From positions 14,669,670-14,733,669 of the forward strand of contig CM040764.1 in the NCBI GenBank assembly GCA_022829145.1: a stretch of DNA of 64,000 bases. Reading direction: 5' to 3'. Shown here in pieces: positions 1 to 11,789 of this stretch. The DNA comes from Albula goreensis (lineage: Eukaryota; Chordata; Actinopteri; Albuliformes; Albulidae). A model generated the notes under the pieces. The model was not told the DNA's origin. It ran no database searches and saw nothing but the letters and a program-made list of their open reading frames with translations. The position numbers and the translations under genes are program-made. Position 1 is the first letter of the stretch; the number at the start of each line of letters is the position of its first letter.

Positions 1-3000
1 TCAAGGGCCAACTACAACAGGTAACAATGAAAGCGATGTAAGCGATATGTAAGGTTTTAGATGAAGGCCACGAGACTTTTGTATCTCAGAGGCTTTTGGA
101 AGAGCACTGCAGTGTCGCCTTTATGTAGAGGATCACACTGTCTTCGGCTCAGGTTCTGAATGACTCCATCAGGGCCCCCTGCTTCTGTTTATTTCCAAAA
201 TTAATGTCTCATGTGAAGCCTGGGCAGTGACACACCACAGCTACATTCATTTCTAATGAAAAGCAGCATTTGCCCAGCAGCATTCCATAGCACAATCAGT
301 TGCCGTGCTTTCTGTGCGATGAATACTTTTGGTTTTTCCAAACTGTCCCTCAAATTGTATGCATGCGTGACTTCTTTTGCCATTTGTTATTGCACATTGC
401 AATTCAGTTGGTTTGTCACTTCTGCGTTAAAATGTGCATTGTCAAGGTGCTGAAAATGGTCTGCTGAAGTGATGATGCAGTCGTAGCCAGGGCATAATTC
501 ATTCTTATTATGGGTTACACAAGGTCTCTGGGTTCCTAAGGTCATGTAAAATGTAGGGTTACCTAAGGTTTTCATGGGGTAGGTGGTAGGTCCATGACAA
601 TGAAAGACACATCAGATGAAAGAACTTATTCTTCAGTTTGATACCAAAGTTTAGTAGCATAAACAATTCCTCAGTCATAAGACTGGAAAATGTACAAGTA
701 ATGATGGAAGACAATTAAATTGATTCTTTGTGCTGTTTGGACAGTCATTTTTGCAAATTAGGTCAATGGTTTGCTGGCATTATCTTAATGAAAGTGGATT
801 TTATTCTCTAAATGATGGAATCTGACACGATCTACCCATGATTCTGTCTGCATCCAGAGGCCAACCAACTATGCACAGTTTGATATCTCCACGTCACATT
901 TGAATGTTTAGTATTCAGTTGGTTCAACCAGCTGGCTAGCCATATACACATACGATTTTCATCACTAGCTTGAGAGAATATGGAGGAACCTGAATCTCAT
1001 AGTAAAACATCTGCAGCGTCTTACTGGGTTCAATGTAAGTCACTCTGTCAAGGGAGGACAATACAGATTTATCTCATTCAGTCCCTTAAATATAGCTGTG
1101 ACATCTATTCAAGTACAATAAGCTGTAGAGGATGGGTGAAGAAGGAGGGGAGAGGAATGTTTGTATCAGCCACATCTCTTTTGACATATCAATTTTTCAC
1201 AGTGCAAGTTCAAGTTGCCCATTCCTTCCCATTGCCCATTGTTTCATCTCATTGCCTGTTGCTGGTATCACTTCCTGGCAATATTGGCAGAAGAGTTGCC
1301 CTATGTGTCATCACCTTTACTGTGTGCTACATCACCTGCCAGGAGGTCCCGCTGCAAAATGAGAGCAGCCTGCTTAAAAAAACAAGCTGTACTATGTACA
1401 CAGAACAACATGTGGTAGTATGTCAATTACTGATTCATAAAGAATTCAGAATATTTTAGGTATCTTGACATCATTTGCAGAACTTTACATATTCCTAGTG
1501 TGTGCATATCGATGAGGTCAAATTATAAATGTACCTTTTCAGCTGCAAGAACTGTGAAGTGCAGTTTTCCCAGTCTCTTAAACATTTCCTAGCATGCTTG
1601 TGTTCCCCCAATCTTAAGTTTTATCATCCTTCCCCTCTTCTGTATACAAACAGGATCCATTTCTTCATCGACAAAGAGAACCATTTACTTGCTGTTATGT
1701 GTTGACTGATGTCCCTCCCTGGATGTCTTCTGGGTTAGGGTGGAAGATCAGAGAGTTCAATGTCTCAGTCATCTAATGTAAAATTCTTCTATCTTTTCCA
1801 GGCATTTTGCAGTGCAGGTGCTGTTTTGTTTTGTTTTTTTTTAAACTACATACTTCGATATGTGCACATATTCAACATTTCTCCCACCTTCAAGCTGAAT
1901 CAAAAACAAACTTTGTTTTAGCCAGATAGTGTTTAAGCCAGTTTTTAAAGGAACTGTTTGCCCCTCTGTAGTTGTAGCATGGCATGGTGTGTCTGGCAGA
2001 CTCATTTGGGAAAGTTTAGACAGTAGAAACAGCTGAAGGCAGCTCATCCAGCCCCTCCAAGGCCTCTCCCTGGTGCAGTAACTGCAAAAACCAGTCTAAT
2101 TAAATTCTGTCATTTCTGCTCTTTGACAGCGTTATTCAGAGCAGGGTTGGCTGCTCCTAGAAAGTGCTTATTATGGGCTGTAAGCTCCGTGTCACCTGCT
2201 CTCTCAGACAATGCGCCATTGTGTTGGTCTCGCACGGGATGCGGGCTGAGCCTTTGTCAAAGTGGCGAATAATTGGTTCCCCAGGGAGAAGCGTATTGTT
2301 ATCAGAGAGGAGCAGGCCTCAGTCAAGCAGACGGACGGACACACATGCTAAAAGCACATAACCTTGCAGCCACACAGGTTTTACTGAGTGACTAAACATG
2401 AGAATAAATTAGAAATGACATGGGCGGTGGGCAATGTGGGGAATGCCATTTGAGCGGTATCATATTAATATTACGTTGTAAAGGTCAGTATTTTAGTGTT
2501 AACGTTACACCTGTGCCATATGTACATGACACAGTACCTTTCAATATCATTTAAATATTACACTGACTTATCACATCATCGTTATCAGGGGTGGAGCTTA
2601 AGGATTTCTGGTGCCAGCCTGCTAGGATAGTAGCCTGAGCTTTCTATGAGTCCAGCTGACCTACCCCTGATGGATTGGTACTCCGTGTTTTCAGCCAGCC
2701 TGAGATAAAAACCACTTGCCATGGGTGAGTTAGAATTCAATCCCATTCGGCATCATTAAATATTGGTTTTTTGCTACATTGCCTGATTTTCAGTATTATT
2801 GTCAAACGATATTGTGAAACTTAAATGCAGAGTTATACTTACAAACATGCAAACACAAATGTGCACACACAGAGAGACATGCTCCCTCACAGCCACATCA
2901 GTCAACAAATGAGGGTAAAGTCAGGCCAGTGGATGAAAGTCAACAGAGTGAGAATTGCCAGTGAAGCTGGACAGGAAATACATCCCTCACTTACCCCTGG

Positions 3001-3001
3001 T

Positions 3002-3233
3002 ACAGTAAATATGTCCTTGATTCAGGCTGCGCTACAATAAAATATGTTCCCGATTCAGGCTGTGCTTTAGTAAATATGTCACTGGTCCAGTTGTGCTGCA
3101 GTAAATATGTTTCTGATTGAGCTGTGCCACATTAAATATGTTCCAGTTTTAGCCTTTCTGCAGTAAATATGTTCCTTATTCTGACATGCCACAGTAAATC
3201 CATCCCTTATTCAATTGTACAGCAGTAAATAGG
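3002..3233. repeat. Degenerate ~42-bp tandem repeat, about 6 copies
   Basis: The core cAGTAAATATGTtcc recurs near 3004, 3036, 3069, 3111, 3162 and 3193, separated by diverged gattcaggctgtgc-like sequence. Copies differ by substitutions and small indels, suggesting an old, no longer homogenised minisatellite. Confidence 0.65.
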
Positions 3234-4035
3234 CTGAGAGGGAGAGAGCGAGAAAGGGAGAGAGAGGCTAATCTTTCTCACAGGGAATCACGCTAATGTG
3301 TTTGACATCCTCCAGCATACAAATTAATTTAACCACTTCAGTGTTGACAGGCACAAATGATTGGAGCTTGTCTGCTGATTGTTTCGTGTTGGTAATCCAG
3401 CAAACAAACAGAATTTGAAATGGCCATTTAAAATCCCTGAAGCCCCACAGAACAGCACCTGTAAACATTGACTACTGAGGACAACCAGTAGGGGGAGTGA
3501 TAGGTCCACCAACAATGTGATTAATTTAAAGGGTTAATGATACACAAATGAGCACACCTATGCATAGACATGGTACTGTGTTCTATTTAGACAGGTGCTG
3601 TATTAAAACAAAGTTCACATTTTTTCTTTCAGATTGAATGCAAGCTTAGTATAGTGTGAGTGGATTCACTCCAAAAACACTGCAAAATGGTCTCTTCATA
3701 CTGACGCCAATGGAATGTTAGATGTCAAGACTGAAACTGAATGCATGGAATGTTTGTTGGGAGAAAAACAACTGATTCTGTCCATTCACATGACCCCCCC
3801 TCCTCCCCCCCATAAAATAATTGTGCATTCCAACCCTGCTGTCAAGTCTCCCATTTTGATATGAAGCGCAGATTATGCAAATTATTGGAAAATATTTCTG
3901 GACTCACAGTGACCCCTATCTTTGCCCTCGTCCCCCCTTGTTGCCCCCCTCTGTCTTGCTGTTGTCCCTGTTGGCTTTCTGTTCCTTATATTCCCTGGTG
4001 AGGCTGAGTCAATGCACACCTCTCTGGTCAAAGCT

Positions 4036-4904
4036 GGTAAAGGCACAGCTGGAGCTCATACTTCCATCCTGGGAAAGGCACAGCTGGGGCTCTCACCCAT
4101 CCTGGTAAAGGCACAGCTGGGGCTCTCACCCATCCTGGGAGAGGCACAGCTGGGGCTCATACACCCATCCTGGTAAAGGCACAGCTGGGGCTCTCACCCA
4201 TCCTGGGAGAGGCACAGCTGGGGCTCTCACCCATCCTGGGAGAGGCACAGCTGGGGCTCTCACCCATCCTGGGAGAGGCACAGCTGGGGCTCTCACCCAT
4301 CCTGGGAGAGGCACAGCTGGGGCTCTCACCCATCCTGGGAAAGGCACAGCTGGGGCTCATACACCCATCCTGGTAAAGGCACAGCTGGGGCTCATACACC
4401 CATCCTGGTAAAGGCACAGCTGGGGCTCATACACCCATCCTGGTAAAGGCACAGCTGGGGCTCGTGCACCCATCCTGGGAGAGGCACAGCTGGGGCTCAT
4501 ACACCCATCCTGGGAGAGGCACAGCTGGGGCTCGTGCACCCATCCTGGGAGAGGCACAGCTGGGGCTCATACACCCATCCTGGGAGAGGCACAGCTGGGG
4601 CTCTCACCCATCCTGGGAAAGGCACAGCTGGGGCTCTCACCCATCCTGGTAAAGGCACAGCTGGGGCTCATACACCCATCCTGGTAAAGGCACAGCTGGG
4701 GCTCGTGCACCCATCCTGGTAAAGGCACAGCTGGGGCTCGTGCACCCATCCTGGGAGAGGCACAGCTGGGGCTCATACACCCATCCTGGGAGAGGCACAG
4801 CTGGGGCTCTCACCCATCCTGGTAAAGGCACAGCTGGGGCTCTCACCCATCCTGGTAAAGGCACAGCTGGAGCTCATACACCCATCCTGGGAGAGGCACA
4901 GCTG
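4036..4904. repeat. 33/35-bp minisatellite, about 25 copies
   Basis: The unit ggcacagctggggctc is followed by tcaccc, atacaccc or gtgcaccc, then atcctgg and gaga, taaa or gaaa. The tcaccc version is 33 bp, the others 35 bp. Types cluster: a run of tcaccc units at about 4190-4350, then alternating atacaccc and gtgcaccc units at 4450-4570. Several overlapping frames stay open through it; these are repeat artefacts. Confidence 0.92.
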
Positions 4905-6581
4905 TAACATAAACACGGGACTGTGCCCTATGCCCCAGCTGAAGACCAAGGTAACATGTAAGGGTAATCCAAGAAACTGGTTAAGGTTGAAGCTCAAGGG
5001 TTTTCCAGATAATGTATGTCCAAAAAATATTGCCAGGGCATGAATATGTATTCAATAGGAGAATAGAGGACTCGGCAGGGCTGAAAATTCATTTTAGTTG
5101 AGAGGGTGGTTTTCTCCTCTTAAGTTTCAAAGTTACTGAGTAGGGGTGGAAGGGGGGCAGTGGGGGTTAAATTATTGCCAGGATTTTTTCAAAATGCATT
5201 AAGAACATTTCTGATGAAAGGTATCTTTCTTTGCTCCAGTGGCATAGAGATGGGTGGGCCTGCAAAGTGTGCTTAAATGCTGTACCTTGATAAATACAAT
5301 TGCATATAAATGCTGGATGGGGGTAATAACATTCACATACGAGTGCTGTATCTGGCTAAATGAAGAGATAAGGTTTTCAGCCTCCCACAAGCCCTCACGT
5401 AGCTCTGGCTCCCGCTGATCTATAGTAATACAATGAGAAGGCCCTCCGCTCTTCTGGGACCTCTGGAAACACACATCTAAAGCTGTTCAATCATTTAACT
5501 CTCATCCAATCAATTTCTCTCTGTAACTACTCTGGTATGTCTCAAAGCTGCAGTATATGCCCGGCCTCACATGGCTCTGGCTTAAACCTCTCGGCAGTAA
5601 GCCTGGTAAAAACAGTGAAACTTCAGAGCGGTAAACGAGCCCACTTTTGGGACTTGGCTCATCTTCACTCATCACACAACTCAGGGAAGATCTACTGAGG
5701 AGGCATCAAGTAAACCCGCAATTCATACATTAACTATCCAGTCAGGACGCATGCCAAGCTCCTCACATTTCTGCAAACTGCCCTCTTGAGATTTTGATCA
5801 ATGTCTAAGCATGTCCCTGGTGTGGTGATCAGTGCTACAGTCAGTGTTGTTCCTGGACCATCTCAGACCACTAGATCCCTTGAGATCTGATTGTCTGGGT
5901 TAGACCAGTATCAGTGATCACTACTGTTGAATGATTTCCTTTCAACTGTGATTTCAACCAGTCGCTGCAAAGCTTGCATCATAACCCACAAATTGCTGGT
6001 GTTTAAGTAGAGTTTCTTCCTTGCTGTGTTCCTTTAGACAGTATAAGATATTAGTGTATATATCTATATAAGAGTCAGGACATGGTGAGTCATTAGCATT
6101 GCTGCTAATGAGATCATGATTAACACCTTCCAGATGTTACCAGAAAACTAATGTGATGTAGGCAAAATTTCAATGTAAGGAAATTGAATATAGATATTGT
6201 AGCTGTCATTAAGATTCCCTGGTGCCATTAAAATGAGGTAGGGGTGTTGAACTGCTGTTCTGGTTGATTTCCCATAAAAAACTGGCTCTCTACATCTGAC
6301 TGTCTGATTATCCCCCATGACTGGATATGCAACCCCTTGCAATTTCCACCTACTTTAATTCCCCAGGTTGTCACTGCAAATGAAAATGGGGCTCTCCATT
6401 GACCTAACCTGGTTAAGTAAAGGTTAAATGAATAATGCTAATAAGGATAGGACGGGAAAATGTCTGTCCTTTCCTGAGATGTAACCGTAGAAATACCGTC
6501 CATAAATGCAACTTCCCCCCAACCCCCGCCCATTAACCTACGCTGAGGTCTGTTGCCATGGAAACGGCGGTCGTTACTCAC

Positions 6582-6730
6582 GAAGCAGGGCCGCGCTGCT
6601 GGCGTCTGTCCCCAGCATGTTGATGGCCACGCATGTGTAGTTTCCGTAGCGATCCTGGGTCATGTTTGTCATGGAGAGGACGGAGCGGGACCTGAGGGTC
6701 TGTATGTTTATACCCTGCCCACCGGTTAGG
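6582..6730 (-). CDS. negr1: NEGR1-like exon 6: second half of third Ig domain
   Basis: This 149-bp exon runs from acceptor TGCTGCAG|CCTAACC to a perfect donor C|GTGAGTAA. It encodes (R)[28 protein letters not shown] (cysteine 291) and [30 protein letters not shown] is the family F-strand motif. Reading through the donor gives Arg-Glu-stop. The exon ends in phase 1 and needs a further exon for the GPI signal. Confidence 0.88.
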
Positions 6731-6858
6731 CTGCAGCAGGTACAAGCACACATACATGCCCTCTGGTTAGCCTGGACTGGTTACACGCGCACACACACAC
6801 ATACACACACACATACATACCCTCTGGTTAGCCTGGACTAATTACACACACACACACA

Positions 6859-6896
<38 letters not shown>

Positions 6897-6970
6897 TGCC
6901 CTCTGGTTAGCCTGGACTGGTTCACACACACACACACACACATACATACCCTCTGGTTAGCCTGGACTGG

Positions 6971-7034
<64 letters not shown>

Positions 7035-7063
7035 ATACATGCCCTCTGGTTAGCCTGGACTGG

Positions 7064-7104
<41 letters not shown>

Positions 7105-7239
7105 TACATACGATGCCCTCTGGTTAGCCTGGACTGGTTACACACACACACACACACACATATACATGCCTTCTGGTTAGCCTGGACTGGTTATACACAC
7201 ACAAACACACATACATGCCCTCTGGTTAGCCTGGACTGG

Positions 7240-7282
<43 letters not shown>

Positions 7283-10200
7283 TACATACATGCCCTCTGG
7301 TTAGCCTGGACTGGTTACACACACACACACACACACACATATACATGCCTTCTGGTTAGCCTGGACTGGTTATACACACACAAACACACATACATGCCCT
7401 CTGGTTAGCCTGGACTTGTTACACACACGTACATGTAAATGCACACTTGCAAAAGCTCATACACAAACTTCTCATTATCGTAGAAAGTACACGCACCTCT
7501 TTTCATGTGGGCACATTAAAAAGGCCAGGTCAGTTTGTACCGTGACTCATAAAGTGTGAATACTATGATTGCCTGGAGTTCTAATGATGGTAAGAAGGGA
7601 CAACACTATTAGCGGGATAATGATGCTGAGGAATAATTTACCCAAAATACTCCACCGTTCAGCGCTACTGAGGTCTCCTCACCTCCAAATCACATGGGTG
7701 TGTGAGGTATTTGATGTTGGCAGTTGTAGAAGATATTTGATTTATAGGTGTGTGAATATGTGATATGTGGCATATTTAGTATCTTTTGGTTCAGTTATAG
7801 AAGATGGTAGGTGTACAAGTGCTAGAATAGGTAGTGGGCTCACCGTTTGGTTCCTCTGTACCATTCGAAGGCCGGTGTGGGGACGCCCAGGGCCTCGCAC
7901 CTCAGCAGGGCAGTGAGGGCGGTGCGGCTGAGCTTCAGCTCATGGATGATGGGCGGGTCTGCAGAAGGGGTGAGGGACATGAGAGCAGGACTACAGCGCT
8001 TTCCACCAGTCATAAGACAGGACTACACTGACTGCAGTGCTTTCCACCAATCATAAGCCAAGACTACACTGACTACAGTGATTTCTACCAATCATAAGAG
8101 AGGACTACACTGACTATAGTTATTTCCACCATTCACAGTGGTTGTATCTTCTCTCCTCTCTTGTATGAATCAGTACCAGCACCATAGTCTCTCTCAGTCT
8201 CACCTGAGGCCCAGGGGGCAGGTCTCCCTCATTAGCCAGGTTTACCCAGTAGCCGCGATTGAATTGCAGCAAAACAGCCGTGGTAAACCCACTTCTGTAA
8301 GAGAGAACGCCCAGAGAGGAAAACAGCCCCTCTGGAGTCGCCAGATGTTCGGCTAATCTATGAACGTGGTTTTCTGTACGAAGGAGCTGACTACCTGCAC
8401 AAGGTAAAGGGCTGTCTCACAGAGCAATACGTGGATTACATTCAATGCCCTCTATAACATTTGGGACAAAGACACATTTTTTCTTAGTTTAATGTGTTGT
8501 ATTGGCTTATTGCATAAAATGAACATCCTATTAGCACTGCCATGGCTGATAGCAGGACAGAACGAGAGTGTGATATTTGCAAATAGCCAATCAACTTCAT
8601 CTTTTGAATTTGGAACAGTTTTGTTTTTTTATAGAATGGGGACCACCCTTGATAAATCACTCACTATTGTGAAATAAGGTACAGCTTTGATAACACGTGA
8701 TATAATTAAAATGGCTGAATTGATATTTGCCGTTGAGACACTGTGTTAATTACTTCCATGTGCATGAAGTCTATAATGACTTAGCTCTGACATGACAGGA
8801 TCGAAGGAATCCAATACTATTCCCAGTATTTATTTTTTTTTTCCAAGATTAATTTTTGGCATTTTTCCTCTTTATTTGACAGTTACAGTTGAGAGAGAGA
8901 CAGGAAATGCAGGGAGGAGAGAGGGGAAGACATGCAGTGAGGGGCCCAGGCCTTACGTGGTGCGCGCTCTACTAGCTGAACTCCCAGGGCAACCCAAGTA
9001 TTTATTTTTTAAAATACATAAGGCACAAGGGAGGGAGCACAGCAATAACAAACACCTATTGAGTGTGCAGACATCAATAAAGACTGAAATACCACTCCAT
9101 CTGACAAGCTAGGCTTTCAGCTGCCAGCACTGTGCAAGCAGGAAGAATGCTTTCCCTTTTGCCTTTTTGATACGTTTGCTGCCTTTTTGAGCACAAAGTT
9201 GTACTCCATTTTTTATACGCTATTATATATTTCTTTTTCCACATATCCTATTTTGGCCAGTAGCATTTACCGCATCATAGCTTAGTGTAATGAATCGTCC
9301 CATGTTCTTATTGTGTGAGATGTATTTAGTATCACCGTTAAACCAATGATTCACGCCCCTTGGCAAACCACCAAGCCAACCAGATCTGATGTCAGAAATG
9401 TGCCAGGAAACATACTGAAGGACCTAAAAAGGTTGCCAGACTCCCTGTCAAAGATGTGTGTGTGGAGGAGAGAGTCCCCCCATGGAGCATTTTTGAGGCT
9501 GTATGATGTGGGCTGGTGCTACAGATCAGGCCCATGTGTTTTCCTTTACGGTTTCCCGTCATAACTGAAGACTTCCCTGCCGCTGAGCACCACCAGAGGA
9601 GGCCCCACGCTGGACTGGCATTCCCACAGATTTCCAGTAAACTAGGGTAGCTGTCAACAGCACATTTCATCCTTTTTGTGTGGTTTCTTAACTGGTCCTT
9701 CAATGCTGTTTTCATGTAACATTGCAGGAGCTATCTAAAGCATTACTCAGATTTGTTATTCCACGAGAAAGAAAAAAACTATCTGTTTGTTAATTTTATT
9801 GTAAATTTTGGTAAGGATATCCATTCGGTTCCTGCATGAATAATTAAGAGGTAGGGGATGATGCCATTTAGGGCACGTTTCTCTGTTTGGAGTACTTGTA
9901 ATCAAATGGAATCTGGCTGTAATATTCAGAGAACATTCCTGAAACATTGAGAGAGCGCTCCGTGACAGACAGCAGGGATGAAGCTGCTTTAATCCTGTAA
10001 GGGGTGGCTGAGCCAGATCAGAGTGCCTGAAAAAAGGCCCAGAGTGACAGGTGTGACAGGTGAACCTCACTCAGGTGAAAAATTCTCTTCGGCTCAGCAT
10101 CATCATTAAAACCCAAGAATAAAAAAAAACCCACGAGCAAACAAAACCAAAAGACAGTTACTGTGAAAATGAAACTGGATCGTTTCTGTGTGAAAAGAGA

Positions 10201-11709
10201 GAGAGTGAGAGAGCAAGAAGGAGCGCTTTCGGCTTCTCTCCCCTGTGCCTGGTTAGAGCTGTCAGGACTTTAAAGCCATGCGATTGTCTTCCCTGACAGT
10301 TATTCACATCTGTGGTATCTTACGGCCCATGAGCGAACTGAGCCTGAAAAAGGCCCAACGCAGCCAGACAAAGGGCTTTGTTGTTTGGTTGTGCCACAAG
10401 GAGAGGCTGCTAGAAAATGAGGGAACTCTTGCTGTAATGAAAGTGGAGTTTTTTTTACATGAGACCCAAACCGCTGGACAAACACTGTCTTCACATCTAA
10501 CAATATGCCAGGGGCCAGTGATTCCCAGCACATTAACGTGTTCTCACTGGAATGGAACCGAGTAGTTAATCACACCAAACCAAAGCGAGCTTTGCCATTA
10601 CGAGGTTACTGACACTCAAGAGCAATTTATTGATATATCAATTTATACCACATTCATTTTTTTCTCTCCTCTGGTTTTTAACCAGTGATGAAAAGAAATA
10701 GTCAGACAGGGAACTAAAATGGCTGGTATGAAAATGTATGTATCTTAATCATTTTCCTCTGAAAGGGTATATAAATTTTGGGGGCTGAAAAAGGTATTTT
10801 TCAATGTATAATGAAGCAGGCAGAGGGAGAGAAAGGGTGGTGTCTCTGCAGCACTGTGGTAGAATTGTAAATCACTCTGCAAATTGAATTAGTGTTAAAA
10901 TAGCTCTGCTCATGATGAACACTCACTCCCAGGCACAGCTTCAGACAAACCACTGCCACTTTATACTGAAAGATTGTAGACGAGAGCCGTTCAACAAAAA
11001 AAAAAAAACACCAAAGACAATAAAATGGCAGTGAATGAAATGAATATACTTTAAAAGCATGCCAAACTCAATGAATGATCTGAGAAATTACATGAGTAAA
11101 TATAACAATTATTTATCATTACTGCATATATAGTAGCCAGGGCATCAAGTCTGTTTTCCACAAAAACCCCAGTCCCTCTGTATATAGTTGACTTCACTGC
11201 AGTTTACCAGCTGCTGTCAAAGACTCTGCCCTCTAGTACTTTGTTCCATAGTGTAGACTGTGGACTGAAGGGATAAACATTGTCACTGGCTCTTTCCTGT
11301 AGTACTGTGTGGCCTGTAGGGTGGAAAATATTCACTCTCTTTCCTGTTGTACTGTATGGATTGTAGGATGTGAAATGTGAAATATGAAATAGCCACCACA
11401 TGTCATGTTCTGGTGTAAGTGGATTGTAGGTAAAATGTAGGATGTAAAATTGTCACTGTTTTTTTTTTTCTCTGCAACTGTCTGTAGCTCAGTTCACATT
11501 CAGCCCACACAGACTGTCCATCATAAATTCAGAGAAAATGACTCTCTTTGGGGGTTGTCCACTGATGCATCTGTTGCATAAATGCTTTAATAAGGACTTG
11601 AACTATGTGACGGTGGCCTAGAGGTACAGAAATTTGTGTGCAGTTACTATGTGTATGATGAAACCATGCAACTTTGGTTACACCATTGTTGATTAACATA
11701 AAGCAATTA

Positions 11710-11789
<80 letters not shown>

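Larger units (their letters stand above)
1..6581 (-). other. 3' part of NEGR1-like gene: partial last intron, no exon recognised
   Basis: This stretch should lie in the intron between exon 6 and the GPI-signal exon. I looked on the minus strand for an acceptor followed by a short hydrophobic C-terminus and a stop and found none that was convincing. It contains the 33/35-bp minisatellite (4036-4904), a degenerate 42-bp tandem repeat (3002-3233) and a short GAGA tract (about 3236-3266). The rest is ordinary AT-rich unique-looking sequence. Confidence 0.5.

Noticed and set aside
980..1459. 159-codon plus-strand open frame
   Set aside because: No recognisable domain, no supporting splice or promoter context, ordinary composition for chance open frames.
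1841..2100. Candidate GPI-signal exon (minus strand, after acceptor GGTTTTTGCAG near 2080)
   Set aside because: In the phase required by exon 6 it reads TAPGRGLGGAG and stops without a hydrophobic segment, so it does not fit the IgLON C-terminus.
3324..3515. Hydrophobic minus-strand frame considered as the GPI exon
   Set aside because: The acceptor-like site upstream gives the wrong frame for the hydrophobic stretch.
10278..10565. 95-codon plus-strand frame in intron 4
   Set aside because: No motif or splice context; its antisense frames are equally open, which argues for chance.
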